A stretch of DNA of 64,000 bases from Salipiger bermudensis HTCC2601 (GCF_000153725.1 NZ_DS022277.1:1-64000), one strand, 5' to 3'. Shown: positions 43,946 to 52,851, numbered from the stretch's first letter. The notes: generated from the letters alone by a model not told the origin. Made by a program: numbers and translations.

Positions 43946-44848
43946 TCACTCCGCTGCGATTTCGGCCACGGTGCGCTTGAGCACGCGGACCACCTGTTCA
44001 AGCTGACGCTTGTCATCCTTGTTGAGACCCTTCAGCGGGGGCCGCGGCGGACCGGCGTAGAGACCGTTCATCTCGACGCCGTGCTTGACGCACTGGATGA
44101 ACTTGCCGCCCTGCTCCAGAACGCGCATCAGCGGCATCATCGCGGACATGATGCGGCGGCCCTTGTCGAAATTTCCCTCGACGGCACACGCGGTGTAGAG
44201 CGCGATATGCTCTTGCGGCAGGAAGTTCGACCCGGCGCAAACCCAGCTGCGGGCGCCCCAGGCGAAGAACTCCAGCGCCTGATCGTCCATGCCGCAGGAC
44301 ATCTGGATATGCGGATAGTCGCGAGCGAGCAGGTGGACCCGGTTGATGTCACCCGAGCTTTCCTTGATCGCGCAGACATTGCGCGAGCGTCCCACCCGGT
44401 CAAGGAACTCCTCGCCCATGTTGATGCCCATCCGGCCCGGATAGTTGTACAGCATGATCGGCAGGTCTGCGGCGCGGTCGATGGCCAGCGCGTTCAGAGC
44501 GTTCTCCCGCTCGGTCGGCACCGAGTAGGGCGGAGAGCCCACGAGGATACAATCTGCCCCGATCTTGGCCGCGTGCTCGGCCATGGCGATGCTGTCGGGC
44601 AGGCGCAGCGCCACCGTGCCGATCATCAGCGGTACGCGGTTCCCGATGACGTCCTTGGCAAGGCTCGCCATCTCCATGCGTTCGTCCATGGATTGGGCGT
44701 AGTATTCACCAGTCGACCCGCCGTTGATCAATCCGTGGACACCCGCGTCGATCAGATACTCGATCTGCGCGGCAAAGGCGTCCCGGTCGATGCTGCCATC
44801 GTCGCGGTGGGGCGTGATGACAGGCGTGTATATGCCTTCGAACTTCAT
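43946..44848 (-). CDS. hypD: pyrroline-4-hydroxy-2-carboxylate deaminase, DapA family
   Basis: A 300-residue member of the dihydrodipicolinate synthase/N-acetylneuraminate lyase family. Schiff-base Lys162 is in NVCAIKESSGD, Tyr134 in LYNYPGRMG, and the phosphate/carboxylate loop GGSTGEYY is at 43-50. In the hydroxyproline pathway this fold removes water and ammonia from 4-hydroxy-pyrroline-2-carboxylate to give 2-oxoglutarate semialdehyde. The assignment rests on its place between GntR and an aldehyde dehydrogenase, next to a HypO-like oxidase and hpbD. The start (ATG ending at 44848) overlaps the regulator stop by ATGA, and the stop overlaps the next gene region. Confidence 0.85.
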   Translation of the reverse strand: MKFEGIYTPVITPHRDDGSIDRDAFAAQIEYLIDAGVHGLINGGSTGEYYAQSMDERMEMASLAKDVIGNRVPLMIGTVALRLPDSIAMAEHAAKIGADCILVGSPPYSVPTERENALNALAIDRAADLPIMLYNYPGRMGINMGEEFLDRVGRSRNVCAIKESSGDINRVHLLARDYPHIQMSCGMDDQALEFFAWGARSWVCAGSNFLPQEHIALYTACAVEGNFDKGRRIMSAMMPLMRVLEQGGKFIQCVKHGVEMNGLYAGPPRPPLKGLNKDDKRQLEQVVRVLKRTVAEIAAE

Positions 44849-45567
44849 GAAGCTCCCTTTATGGCTGTGGCCCCTGGCGCCTCTCCAAGCGGGATCTGCA
44901 TGCCCTGGGGGGTGACGAAATTCTGGATCTCGGCGCGCGACAGCTCCCAGTGCTCGATGGCAAGGGCCTCGGCGGCATCGGCATCGCCCGCCTCAATGTG
45001 GGCGATGAATTGGTCATGCTGGTCGGCCGCAACGGTACGTTGCCGGGCCATGGATGTGTTGCGCGGGCTGTAGAAGGTCATGCCGATACGGGTGTGGTCG
45101 ATCAGGAGGCGCCGCAGCGAGGGGAAAAGGTACTCGTTCGAGGCCATTTCGCCAATGATCGCGTGGAAGCTCTGGTTGGTGAGCGCGCGTTCGGCAGCAT
45201 CGCCGTCCCGGATCGCGGCGCGGAACAGAAGCTGCGTGTCCTTCAGGCGCATTAGCTGTGCTTTCGTCCCGTTCAGCGCGGCGAGGCGCGAAACGGCGGC
45301 GTAGATCATCGGCGCGGCCACGAAGAAGTTTCGCAGCGTCTTGTGCGTCATCGGGGCAACCTGCGTCCCCCGATTCTTGTGCAGCACGACATAGTCTTCG
45401 CCTGCCAGTTGAAACAGCACTTCGCGCAGAGGGGGGCGGGAAATCTCGTAGGCCTCTGCCAGCTGGGTTTCATCCAGATAGCTGCCCGGCTCCAGATCCT
45501 CGGTCAGGATTCTCCGCCGCAAGTCCTCTAAGCACTTCATTTTTTTCGTCTTGGGGTCGTCGGCCAT
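44845..45567 (-). CDS. GntR-family regulator of the hyp operon
   Basis: A 240-residue GntR/FCD regulator. The winged HTH is LRRRILTEDLEPGSYLDETQ then LAEAYEISRPPLREVLFQLA, and the C-terminal all-helical FCD domain includes HDQFIAHIEAGDADAAEALA. It is the first gene of the minus-strand hyp operon, coupled to hypD, and lies divergent from the proVWX-type importer. It is therefore placed to control import and catabolism together through the site at 45653-45669, probably induced by hydroxyproline or a pyrroline intermediate. Confidence 0.87.
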   Translation of the reverse strand: MADDPKTKKMKCLEDLRRRILTEDLEPGSYLDETQLAEAYEISRPPLREVLFQLAGEDYVVLHKNRGTQVAPMTHKTLRNFFVAAPMIYAAVSRLAALNGTKAQLMRLKDTQLLFRAAIRDGDAAERALTNQSFHAIIGEMASNEYLFPSLRRLLIDHTRIGMTFYSPRNTSMARQRTVAADQHDQFIAHIEAGDADAAEALAIEHWELSRAEIQNFVTPQGMQIPLGEAPGATAIKGAS

Positions 45568-45652
45568 TTCTCGTCTCCATCAGGTGCAGCCACCCTTTGT
45601 ACTGGCGGCTGGGAGCTGAAATCCATGTAGGATAAGAAAATACATATTGTCT

Positions 45653-45669
45653 ACAGAGAAGTTTTCTGT
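45653..45669. promoter_or_regulatory. GntR operator candidate in the hyp/importer divergent gap
   Basis: ACAGA-N7-TCTGT (45653-45669) is an inverted repeat in the AT-rich 129-base gap between the GntR gene and the importer ATPase. It starts 28 bases upstream of the importer start codon and fits repression of both sides. Confidence 0.45.
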
Positions 45670-45696
45670 CTTTGTTTTTTCTGCACGGAGGATCAA

Positions 45697-46776
45697 ATGA
45701 CCAAAGAAACGGACGAAGCCGTCATCCGCTGCGATGGCGTGTGGAAAATCTTCGGCGGCAGGGCGGACCAAGCCTTGCAAGCCGTGCAGCAACAGGGACT
45801 TTCGAAGGAAGAAACGCGAGACCAGTACGATTGCGTGGTCGGCGTGCGTGATGCCTCGTTCGAAGTGAGGCGTGGCGAGATCTTCTGCATCATGGGCTTG
45901 TCGGGCTCCGGCAAATCCACGCTGATCCGGCATATCAATCGCCTGATCGAACCGACGGCAGGGGCGATCTATATCGAGGGTCGCAACATCAACGAGATGT
46001 CGCAGAAGGATCTGCGGCAGCTTCGGGCCGAGAAGATCGGCATGGTGTTCCAGAGCATGGCGCTGATGCCGCATCGCACGGTTCTGGAGAACGTCGCCTT
46101 CAGCCAGGAGGTGCGAGGCCATTCCGTGAAGGAGCGCAACGCCAACGCGATGCGGGCGATTCACTCGGTCGAGCTGGATGGCTGGGAAAGCAAGTATCCT
46201 GATGAGCTGTCGGGCGGCATGCAACAAAGGGTCGGACTGGCGCGGGCCATCGCGGCCGATCCATCGATCTTGCTCATGGACGAGCCGTTCTCGGCGCTCG
46301 ACCCCCTGATCCGCCGCCAGCTTCAGGATACTTTCATGGCGCTGTCGGCAGAGATGAAGAAGACGACGCTCTTCATCACGCACGACCTCGACGAAGCAAT
46401 CCGCATCGGTGACCGCATTGCGATCATGAAGGATGGCGTTCTCGTGCAGATCGGGACGCCAGAGGACATCGTGACCAATCCCGCCGACGACTATGTCGCG
46501 GATTTCGTCGCTGGCATTTCCAAGCTCGAACTCGTGTCGGCGGGCAAGATCATGGAGCCCGTCGCGTCCTACGAACAGCGTCGTGGGAATGCCGACATGA
46601 CCGGATGGCCCGAGGCACACCCGGAGCAGTCGCTCGACGATCTGCTAAACCTCTCCATCGCGACCCAGCACCCGATCGTCGTCAAGATCGACGGTCGTCC
46701 GCTGGGCGTCGTCACCAAGAACGCCCTGCTTCGGGGCATCAAGGGCGGGGCCGATGATACCGGCGCTGCCGCCTGA
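45697..46776 (+). CDS. betaine ABC importer ATPase (ProV-type)
   Basis: A 359-residue ATPase for quaternary-amine uptake. Walker A is IMGLSGSGKSTLIRHINRLI, the signature DELSGGMQQRVGLARAIAAD and Walker B SILLMDEPFSALDPLIRRQL. The N-terminal DGVWKIFGGRADQALQAVQQ and the segment up to VVGVRDASFEVRRG are typical of ProV/OpuA. The CBS-like C-terminus ends with IVVKIDGRPLGVVTKNALLR. In this cluster it should drive proline betaine/hydroxyproline betaine import (HpbJ/X/N/H-like role). The starting ATG follows GGAGGATCAA. The permease gene starts 14 bases later. Confidence 0.9.
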   Translation: MTKETDEAVIRCDGVWKIFGGRADQALQAVQQQGLSKEETRDQYDCVVGVRDASFEVRRGEIFCIMGLSGSGKSTLIRHINRLIEPTAGAIYIEGRNINEMSQKDLRQLRAEKIGMVFQSMALMPHRTVLENVAFSQEVRGHSVKERNANAMRAIHSVELDGWESKYPDELSGGMQQRVGLARAIAADPSILLMDEPFSALDPLIRRQLQDTFMALSAEMKKTTLFITHDLDEAIRIGDRIAIMKDGVLVQIGTPEDIVTNPADDYVADFVAGISKLELVSAGKIMEPVASYEQRRGNADMTGWPEAHPEQSLDDLLNLSIATQHPIVVKIDGRPLGVVTKNALLRGIKGGADDTGAAA

Positions 46777-46790
46777 ACGGGAGCTGCTCC

Positions 46791-47777
46791 ATGGAAAACG
46801 AAGAGACCTTCAATTGGCTTGACCCCTTCTCCTCGGTCGATCTCGGAATTGCTGACAGTGCCGACGGCGTCAAGCAGTGGGCGATCTCCAACCGCGACGT
46901 GATCCAGCCGATCAAGCAGGTGTTCAACGAGCTGGTGGTGGCGATCGACACGAGCCTGAACGCGGTGCCGCCGACACTCATGCTGATCCTCCTGGTGCTG
47001 ATCGCATGGCAGGCCGCGGGTTCGCGCACCGCGATCATCGTCGGCGTCGCGCTGACCTGTCTCGGCCTGCTGTCGCCAGATGCCTGGGGCCTGGCAATGA
47101 CGACGCTGGCCATCGTCATCGCAGCGGTGGTCGTGTGTTTCGTCATCGGCTTGCCGCTCGGCATTCTCGCTGCAAAGAACGACACCTTCGAAAAGATGCT
47201 GAGGCCGGTTCTCGACACGATGCAGACCATCCCCGCGTTCGTCTATCTGGTCCCGGTGGTCATGCTGGTTGGGATCGGCAACGTCTCGGGCGTGATCGTC
47301 ACGATCATCTTCGCCCTGCCGCCGCTGATCCGCCTGACCTCGCTGGGCATCCGAGGCGTGAACCCCTCGGTCGTCGAAGCCGCCCGGGCCTTTGGCGCCT
47401 CGCCGCGGCAGATCCTCTTCAAGGTCGAACTGCCCTTGGCCACCCCGACCATCCTGGCCGGCGTGAACCAGACCATCATGCTGTCGCTGTCGATGGTGGT
47501 TATCGCCTCCATGATTTCGGTGAAGGGACTCGGCAACGAGGTGCTGCGCGCCATGGGTCGTCTGGACGCCGGCAAGGCCATCGTCGGTGGCCTTGGCATC
47601 GTGATCCTGGCCATCGTGCTGGATCGCATCAGTCAGGGCATGGGCCAGTCTGGTCGCGAGCGTGGACACCGCCATTGGTGGCAGGGCGGGCCGGTCGGTC
47701 TGGCATTGCGGATGACCGGACCAAAGAACGAAACGACGCCGCCTGCTGCGCAGGCGACGGCGAAACCCGAAACCTGA
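46791..47777 (+). CDS. betaine ABC importer permease (ProW-type)
   Basis: A 328-residue permease. After the cytoplasmic or periplasmic FNWLDPFSSVDLGI N-terminus come hydrophobic helices such as TLMLILLVLIAWQAAGSRTA and PDAWGLAMTTLAIVIAAVVV. The conserved contact loop to the ATPase is GVNPSVVEAARAFGASPRQI, and the QTIPAFVYLVPVVMLVGIGN stretch matches ProW/OpuAB. The C-terminal tail GHRHWWQGGPVGLA is hydrophilic. Full length. It lies between the ATPase and binding-protein genes of one operon. Confidence 0.9.
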   Translation: MENEETFNWLDPFSSVDLGIADSADGVKQWAISNRDVIQPIKQVFNELVVAIDTSLNAVPPTLMLILLVLIAWQAAGSRTAIIVGVALTCLGLLSPDAWGLAMTTLAIVIAAVVVCFVIGLPLGILAAKNDTFEKMLRPVLDTMQTIPAFVYLVPVVMLVGIGNVSGVIVTIIFALPPLIRLTSLGIRGVNPSVVEAARAFGASPRQILFKVELPLATPTILAGVNQTIMLSLSMVVIASMISVKGLGNEVLRAMGRLDAGKAIVGGLGIVILAIVLDRISQGMGQSGRERGHRHWWQGGPVGLALRMTGPKNETTPPAAQATAKPET

Positions 47778-47799
47778 ACTCAACAACAGGGAGATACAT

Positions 47800-48789
47800 A
47801 TGTTCAGACCCAACATTTTCGCGACCCTTGTCGCCACCACCTGCCTTTCGGCGCCCGCAATGGCGCAGGACATGCCCGGCGAAGGCACAACTGTTCGCCC
47901 CATCATCGGCTTGATCGCCGAAGAGATGTTCCAGGCACGGGTCCTGTTCAGCGCCCTCGAAGATCTGGGCTATGAGGTCGCCGAGCCGCAGGAAGTCGAG
48001 ATCCAGACCGCGCATCTCGCCCTCGCGACCGGCGATGGTGATTTCTACCCGGCGCACTGGGAGACGCTGCAAAGCGCCTTCTTCGATGAGTCCGGCGGCG
48101 ATGACGTACTTGAGCGCGTTGGCCCCTTTATCGAAGGTACGCTGCAGGGCTACCTGGTCGACAAGGCAACCTATGACGCCGGCGTCACCAGCCTTGGCGA
48201 CCTGACCGATCCGGACGTTGCGGCCAAGTTCGACGCCAATGGCGATGGCTCCGCCGATCTGGCGGGGTGCGTTCCGGGCTGGGGCTGCGAGCGTGTCATC
48301 GAGCATCACCTGGAGGAATACGGCCTGCGCGACACAGTGACCCACAACCAGGGCTCCTACAACGCCATCATGGCCGACGTGATTGCCCGCCACGAAAACG
48401 GCGACCCGATCCTCTATTACACCTGGACGCCCTACTGGGTGTCGGGCGCGCTGGTGCCGGGTGAAGACGTGGAATGGCTGGAGGTGCCCTATACCTCATT
48501 GCCCGACGGCGTCGAGGCGGAGACCACGTTCGACGGCAAGAACATCGGCTTCGCCGTGGACAACATCTACATCCTCGCCACCGATGATTTCCTCGCCGAC
48601 AACCCTGCCGCAGCGAAACTGTTCGAGGTTGCGCAGATCAAAATCAACGATATCTCGGCTCAGAACAAGCTGATGGCCGATGGCGCCGATAGCTCTGACG
48701 ATATCGACCAGCATGTGGCAGACTGGATCTCTGAGAACCAGGAAACCTACGACGGCTGGCTGGAGCAGGCTCGCGCTGCAGCAAGCTGA
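47800..48789 (+). CDS. betaine-binding periplasmic protein (ProX-type)
   Basis: A 329-residue substrate-binding protein of the OpuAC/ProX family. MFRPNIFATLVATTCLSAPA followed by MAQ is a Sec signal peptide. Trp residues that would form the aromatic cage for a quaternary ammonium are at YPAHWET, GCVPGWGCE and YYTWTPYW, the last two also flanked by the Cys pair known from ProX. This agrees with uptake of trimethylated amines, here proline or hydroxyproline betaine. It is the last gene of the importer operon, 54 bases before the GlxA-type regulator. Confidence 0.9.
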   Translation: MFRPNIFATLVATTCLSAPAMAQDMPGEGTTVRPIIGLIAEEMFQARVLFSALEDLGYEVAEPQEVEIQTAHLALATGDGDFYPAHWETLQSAFFDESGGDDVLERVGPFIEGTLQGYLVDKATYDAGVTSLGDLTDPDVAAKFDANGDGSADLAGCVPGWGCERVIEHHLEEYGLRDTVTHNQGSYNAIMADVIARHENGDPILYYTWTPYWVSGALVPGEDVEWLEVPYTSLPDGVEAETTFDGKNIGFAVDNIYILATDDFLADNPAAAKLFEVAQIKINDISAQNKLMADGADSSDDIDQHVADWISENQETYDGWLEQARAAAS

Positions 48790-48842
48790 TCCATTGGGGC
48801 CGCGGGGATCGCCTGCGGCCCGCCTTTGAAGGATGGGCGAGA

Positions 48843-49796
48843 TTGACCGCAACGCAGCACTTTGTCTTTGCCTTGGTCGAAGACTTTACCCACATCGCCT
48901 TTTCCTGTGCCGTTGACCCCCTGCGCATCGCCAACCTGATCCGCGGGGAAGAGCTGTATCGCTGGTCTTATGCCTCGCTCAGCGGCGAGACCGTTGCCAG
49001 CTCCGACGGCACCACGATCCTGGTGCATCACGCCTTTCACGCTCTCCCTGCCTGCGACAGGCTGTTCGTGCTGTCGGGCATCGGCATGCACAGTAAGGAT
49101 CACGCCGAGCTCATTGCCGCGCTACGCCACGCCGACCGCCACGGGCGGGCCCGGATCGGGGCGCTCTGCTCCGGCGCCTACGTTTTGGCAAAGGGCGGCT
49201 TTCTGAACGGCATGCAGGCCGCGATCCACTGGGAATATCATGATCTCGTCATGGAGGAGTTTCCCGAGATCAACCTCGTTCGCAACGTCTTCGTCGTAGA
49301 TGAGCGTCACATCACAGCATCGGGGGGAACTGCGACCGCCGACCTCATGCTGCACCTGATCGAGCGCGACCACGGCAAAGACCTAGCCGTCGCGGTGGCG
49401 GACCAGATGGTCTATAATGCCGTACGTGACTCATCGGCTGCGCAGAAAGTTTCGTTGCAGTCACGGAATGGCATGCGCAATCCGCACTTGGTACGGGCGA
49501 TCGACATCATGTCACGCAACATCGAGACTCCGCGAAGCCCGTCGCAGATCGCGCGCGAGGTCGGTATCTCGCTGCGCCAGATGGAGCGCCTGTTCGGTAA
49601 ATACCTCAACAGCTCGCCGAAGAAGTACTACATGGAACTGCGCCTGGATAAGTCGCGAAACCTTCTGGTGCAGACGGACCGGTCCGTCATGGAGATTGCT
49701 CTCGCCTGCGGCTTCGAAAACTCGGGAACGTTTTCGCGGGTGTACAGGACCGCCTTCGGCGTGACGCCGATGATGCAGCGGGGCAAGCTGAAGTAG
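48843..49796 (+). CDS. GlxA-family AraC-type regulator (GbdR-like)
   Basis: A 317-residue regulator with an N-terminal DJ-1/PfpI-like domain, where GALCSGAYVLAKGGFLNGMQ places a Cys in a nucleophile-elbow-like position, and a C-terminal AraC HTH: SPSQIAREVGISLRQMERLF then FENSGTFSRVYRTAFGVTPM. Proteins of this type (GbdR, CdhR) activate betaine and carnitine genes in Pseudomonas. It follows the ProX gene on the same strand, so it may activate the importer and hpb operons. The full frame needs a TTG start at 48843; no ATG in frame fits. Confidence 0.85.
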   Translation: MTATQHFVFALVEDFTHIAFSCAVDPLRIANLIRGEELYRWSYASLSGETVASSDGTTILVHHAFHALPACDRLFVLSGIGMHSKDHAELIAALRHADRHGRARIGALCSGAYVLAKGGFLNGMQAAIHWEYHDLVMEEFPEINLVRNVFVVDERHITASGGTATADLMLHLIERDHGKDLAVAVADQMVYNAVRDSSAAQKVSLQSRNGMRNPHLVRAIDIMSRNIETPRSPSQIAREVGISLRQMERLFGKYLNSSPKKYYMELRLDKSRNLLVQTDRSVMEIALACGFENSGTFSRVYRTAFGVTPMMQRGKLK

Positions 49797-50032
49797 AGCC
49801 CTGCTGGCCGGTCTTGCCTGTGCGACCCTGTGACGACGCGATGTCGGCGGGACGTCTGATCATGGCGTCCCCCTCCATCCTGCCCCACGCGCGCGGAGCT
49901 GTTTCAGTAGGCCAAGAGGTTTGGCAGGGGCCTGTCGACGCAGTGGCGCAAGTGCTCTTCGCCAGTGCCGCATGACCCGCATGGGTAGCTTCGTTGTCTG
50001 AATGTCCTTCGGGCGCGCGTCTGATATCTTGT
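49797..50032 (+). other. intergenic, nothing recognised
   Basis: About 240 bases lie between the GlxA gene and the hairpin that ends the minus-strand operon. No coding frame of note was found. Confidence 0.35.
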
Positions 50033-50060
50033 GCTGGGCCCCGAGCGGTCGGGGCCCAGC
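50033..50060 (-). terminator. hairpin terminator downstream of the SnoaL-like gene
   Basis: GCTGGGCCCCGA pairs perfectly with TCGGGGCCCAGC around GCGG, 13 bases past the restored stop codon of the SnoaL-like gene. On the minus strand ACAAGATATCA follows, so the U-tract is poor but the stem is very strong. Confidence 0.6.
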
Positions 50061-50072
50061 AGGGGAGCAGGC

Positions 50073-50472
50073 CTAGCCTGTGAGCTGCTGCCTGATATCG
50101 GCGCGGTCAAAATGCGCCCGTTTCTCGATGATCAGCCCGTCCCTGAGCGTCAGCTTCATGAAAAGAGAACCGAAGCTTGCGTCCCGAGGCGGGTATTCCT
50201 GCCCAGTCGCGGGCATGGGTGCCTTCGAAGATCAGGTATGCGGCCACTTGGTCGCCTTCTGCAATCAGCTTGATCAGTGGCATCTGCCAATCGTCATAGG
50301 CGGCGAAGTTCTTCTCTTCGGAGGCGCGGAAGCCCTCGACGCCCCAATGCGGCGTGTCCACTTGGTGGTAGAACACGAAACCTGGATGGCAATACTGCGC
50401 CAGATCGTCGAAACGGCGATCGTTCAGTGCCTCGTAGAAGGCGCGGACGGTGGCCTTGTTGCTCTCGCTCAT
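50073..50472 (-). pseudogene. SnoaL-like (NTF2 fold) protein, frameshifted near the 3' end
   Basis: The frame from 50472 reads as a normal SnoaL-like protein: NKATVRAFYEALNDRRFDDL, then GVEGFRASEEKNFAAYDDWQ and GDQVAAYLIFEGTHARDWAG. After RKLRFSF it runs out of register to a premature stop at 50107. One base away the expected end follows: MKLTLRDGLIIEKRAHFDRA and DIRQQLTG, ending at 50073. A TTTT run at the switch implies a one-base insertion; with TTT the reading is continuous (FSFMKLTLRD). So it is a recent indel or a sequencing error. Such proteins are small isomerases or hydrolases. It lies two bases from the MBL gene in the same operon. Confidence 0.78.
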
Positions 50473-50474
50473 CC

Positions 50475-51245
50475 TCAGAACTCGAGCACGGTGTCGTCGG
50501 CCGGGATCGACAGGCGCTCGGTCATGCCATTTGCCTCGGCGAAGGAGGCCAGCTCGGCGCGACTCAGAACGCAGTGGTTCACCGTTTCCATGTGGCTGGC
50601 GATGATCTGCGCCTCGGGCGCCGCGTCATGAACCGCCTTGATGTCGGCGGTGCCCATGATGATGGAGCCGAGGCCCGGCACCTGTGCATCGCCGGCCGCC
50701 AAGACGATGACATCGGGCTTGAACATTTCGAGATTGGTCTCGACCATCTGGTTCCAGACGGTGTCGCCGGCCAGGTAGAGCGTCTTTTCGCCCATCGCGC
50801 GGAACACGACGCCCATCACGTTGCCCAGAAGTTCGGCGCCGTAGACATAGGCCTGGTCCGAGCCGTGCTGGCCGCGGGTACGCGACAGGGTGACACCTTC
50901 GAACGTCGTCTCGATGCCCAGCGGACGAACATCGGTAAAGCCCATGGCCTTGATCAGCTCGGCATCGGAATAATCCTGTACGAAGACTGGCTTGTCCCGC
51001 GGCAGCAGCTTGACCGCGGCCTCGTCGAAGTGATCGGGATGCAGGTGCGTCAGGATCAGCGCATCGAAGTCGAGGACGGTGTCCATCGGGGTCGACAGCG
51101 CGACGCGCGGGTGGCGGATTTCGCTGTTCACCGTGCCTTCAAAGCCGGGATAGGCGTCCTTGTCGGCCAGGTAAGGATCGACGAGGAAGCGTTTGCCGCC
51201 AAAGGTGACGATCAGGGTGGCGTTGCGGATCTGGTGGATTTTCAT
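50475..51245 (-). CDS. MBL-fold metal-dependent hydrolase
   Basis: A 256-residue metallo-beta-lactamase-fold protein of the L-ascorbate-6-phosphate lactonase/UPF0173-like branch. The metal motif is ALILTHLHPDHFDEAAVKLL, with the further ligands in DTVLDFDALIL and VYLAGDTVWNQMVET-like (LYLAGDTVWNQMVETNLEMF). The C-terminal SHMETVNHCVLSRAELASFA includes the last His. Cytoplasmic. It lies between the cysteine hydrolase and the SnoaL-like gene in one minus-strand operon, divergent from a GlxA regulator. The substrate is unknown; lactones or cyclic amides fit. Confidence 0.85.
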   Translation of the reverse strand: MKIHQIRNATLIVTFGGKRFLVDPYLADKDAYPGFEGTVNSEIRHPRVALSTPMDTVLDFDALILTHLHPDHFDEAAVKLLPRDKPVFVQDYSDAELIKAMGFTDVRPLGIETTFEGVTLSRTRGQHGSDQAYVYGAELLGNVMGVVFRAMGEKTLYLAGDTVWNQMVETNLEMFKPDVIVLAAGDAQVPGLGSIIMGTADIKAVHDAAPEAQIIASHMETVNHCVLSRAELASFAEANGMTERLSIPADDTVLEF

Positions 51246-51260
51246 GGGAATGTCTCCGGC

Positions 51261-51803
51261 TTAGCGTGCGATGAAGGCGTCGGTCGAGATGACCTCGCCG
51301 TAGAAGAAGGCCAGCGCGGACATCATCGCCGTCTGGACATGGGCGGCCGGAACGGTCGCGCCGTTGAACTCCAGTTCGCGGGTGGCGCAAGCGTCATGGA
51401 TGGTGGTGGTCGTGTAGCCGAAGTCGTTGGCGGCTCGGACTGTTGCATCCACGCACATGTGGCTCATGGCACCAACCACGATGACCTCCCCGATGCCCTT
51501 CTCGTCCAGCAGGTCCTTCAGGCTGGTCTCGCGGAAAGAGTTGGGGAAGTTCTTGGTGATGACCGGCTCTCCTTGAGCGGGAGCGACGCTCTTGTTGATC
51601 TCCACGCCGACCGAGCCGGGCACGAAAACCGGCGCGCCGGGCATCTCGTGGCGGATGTTGACGATCAGATCGCCATTTTCGCGGCCATGGGCGATGACCC
51701 GGGCGGCGTTGGCAGCGGCGGCATCGATGCCTTCCAGCGGCAGGTTGCCGCCCGGCCAGTATTCATTCTGCAGGTCGATAACGATGATAGCGCGGTTCGA
51801 CAT
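51261..51803 (-). CDS. isochorismatase-family cysteine hydrolase
   Basis: A 180-residue hydrolase. AIIVIDLQNEYWPGGNLPLE contains the catalytic Asp, ITKNFPNSFRETSLKDLLDE the Lys, and VVGAMSHMCVDATVRAANDF the nucleophilic Cys of the Asp-Lys-Cys triad. Members cleave amides, biurets or nicotinamide-like bonds. It is the first gene of the minus-strand operon; the start (ATG ending at 51803) faces the GlxA gene across a 97-base gap. The start context is GGAAGGAAATCCGATG. The job is probably amide cleavage of an imported nitrogen compound. Confidence 0.87.
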   Translation of the reverse strand: MSNRAIIVIDLQNEYWPGGNLPLEGIDAAAANAARVIAHGRENGDLIVNIRHEMPGAPVFVPGSVGVEINKSVAPAQGEPVITKNFPNSFRETSLKDLLDEKGIGEVIVVGAMSHMCVDATVRAANDFGYTTTTIHDACATRELEFNGATVPAAHVQTAMMSALAFFYGEVISTDAFIAR

Positions 51804-51900
51804 CGGATTTCCTTCCTTCGCTTGGCTTGACGCCAAACTAATGACACCCGAGATTTCACTCCATTGGCGCAATCGACAAAATCCGGGGCGATATCGACAA

Positions 51901-52851
51901 ATGACAGAAGTCAGGATTGGCATCGTTCTTTACCCCGGCGCGCAGCGCTCGGCGGCCATGGGCCTCGAGGATCTGTTTCACGTCGCGGACCGCATGACCC
52001 CGAATGCGGGGGGCGGCGGTCAGAGGCTTCACGTCCGTATGATCAAAGCAGACGATGGCGCGGAGGCGCTGCAAGACCTTCCGGGATCGTCTGCCGATCA
52101 GTGCCAGGTTTTGATCGTGCCCCCGTCATTGGAGGCCCCGATCAGCTCCGAAGCCGCCTCACCGATCGCGCACTGGCTTCGCGCGCGCCACGCGGCAGGG
52201 ACCGTGCTCGCCTCGGTCTGCGGCGGAGCGTTTCTTCTGGGGGAAACAGGGTTACTCGCAGGGCGGGCGGCAACGACGCATTGGGCCTATGCAGATGCCT
52301 TCCGCGCAAGGTTCCCGGAGGTAGACCTTGATCCGGACCGGCTTGTCATCGATGGCGGTGACATCCTTTCGGCAGGCGGTTTGATGTCCTGGACAGATCT
52401 GGGACTGAAGCTGATAGAGCGCTTTCTCGGCCCCGTCGTCATGGGGAAAACGGCCCAGATGATGCTGGTCGACCCTCCTGGCCGGGAGCAGCGCTACTAC
52501 AGTGGGTTCTCCCCGCGCCTGAGCCATGGCGATGCAGCGGTCCTGAAGGCCCAGCATGTCCTGCAGGCAAGCGAAGGGAAGGAGGCGCGGCTCGCGACAT
52601 TGGCGGCGGAGGCCGGACTGGAGGAGCGCACCTTGTTGCGCCGCTTCCAGAAGGCCACGGGCCTGACCACCACGGAATACGCCCAGCGGCTTCGGGTTGC
52701 GAAGGCCCAAGAGCTTCTGCAGTTCGGGCGTTTACCGGTGGAACGCGTCTCGTGGGAGGTTGGCTACGCTGACCCGGGAGCTTTCCGTAAAGTTTTTCAC
52801 CGCATTGTCGGTTTGACACCGCGCGAGTATCGTCGACGGTTTCATGCCTGA
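51901..52851 (+). CDS. GlxA-family AraC-type regulator
   Basis: A 316-residue regulator with a DJ-1/PfpI domain (VLASVCGGAFLLGETGLLAG, Cys in the elbow) and a C-terminal AraC HTH: ARLATLAAEAGLEERTLLRR then VSWEVGYADPGAFRKVFHRI. It begins at the ATG at 51901; a longer frame upstream overlaps the divergent gene and is not used. It is divergent from the isochorismatase-MBL-SnoaL operon, which it most likely activates. It is clearly different in sequence from the first GlxA-type protein at 48843. Confidence 0.88.
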   Translation: MTEVRIGIVLYPGAQRSAAMGLEDLFHVADRMTPNAGGGGQRLHVRMIKADDGAEALQDLPGSSADQCQVLIVPPSLEAPISSEAASPIAHWLRARHAAGTVLASVCGGAFLLGETGLLAGRAATTHWAYADAFRARFPEVDLDPDRLVIDGGDILSAGGLMSWTDLGLKLIERFLGPVVMGKTAQMMLVDPPGREQRYYSGFSPRLSHGDAAVLKAQHVLQASEGKEARLATLAAEAGLEERTLLRRFQKATGLTTTEYAQRLRVAKAQELLQFGRLPVERVSWEVGYADPGAFRKVFHRIVGLTPREYRRRFHA

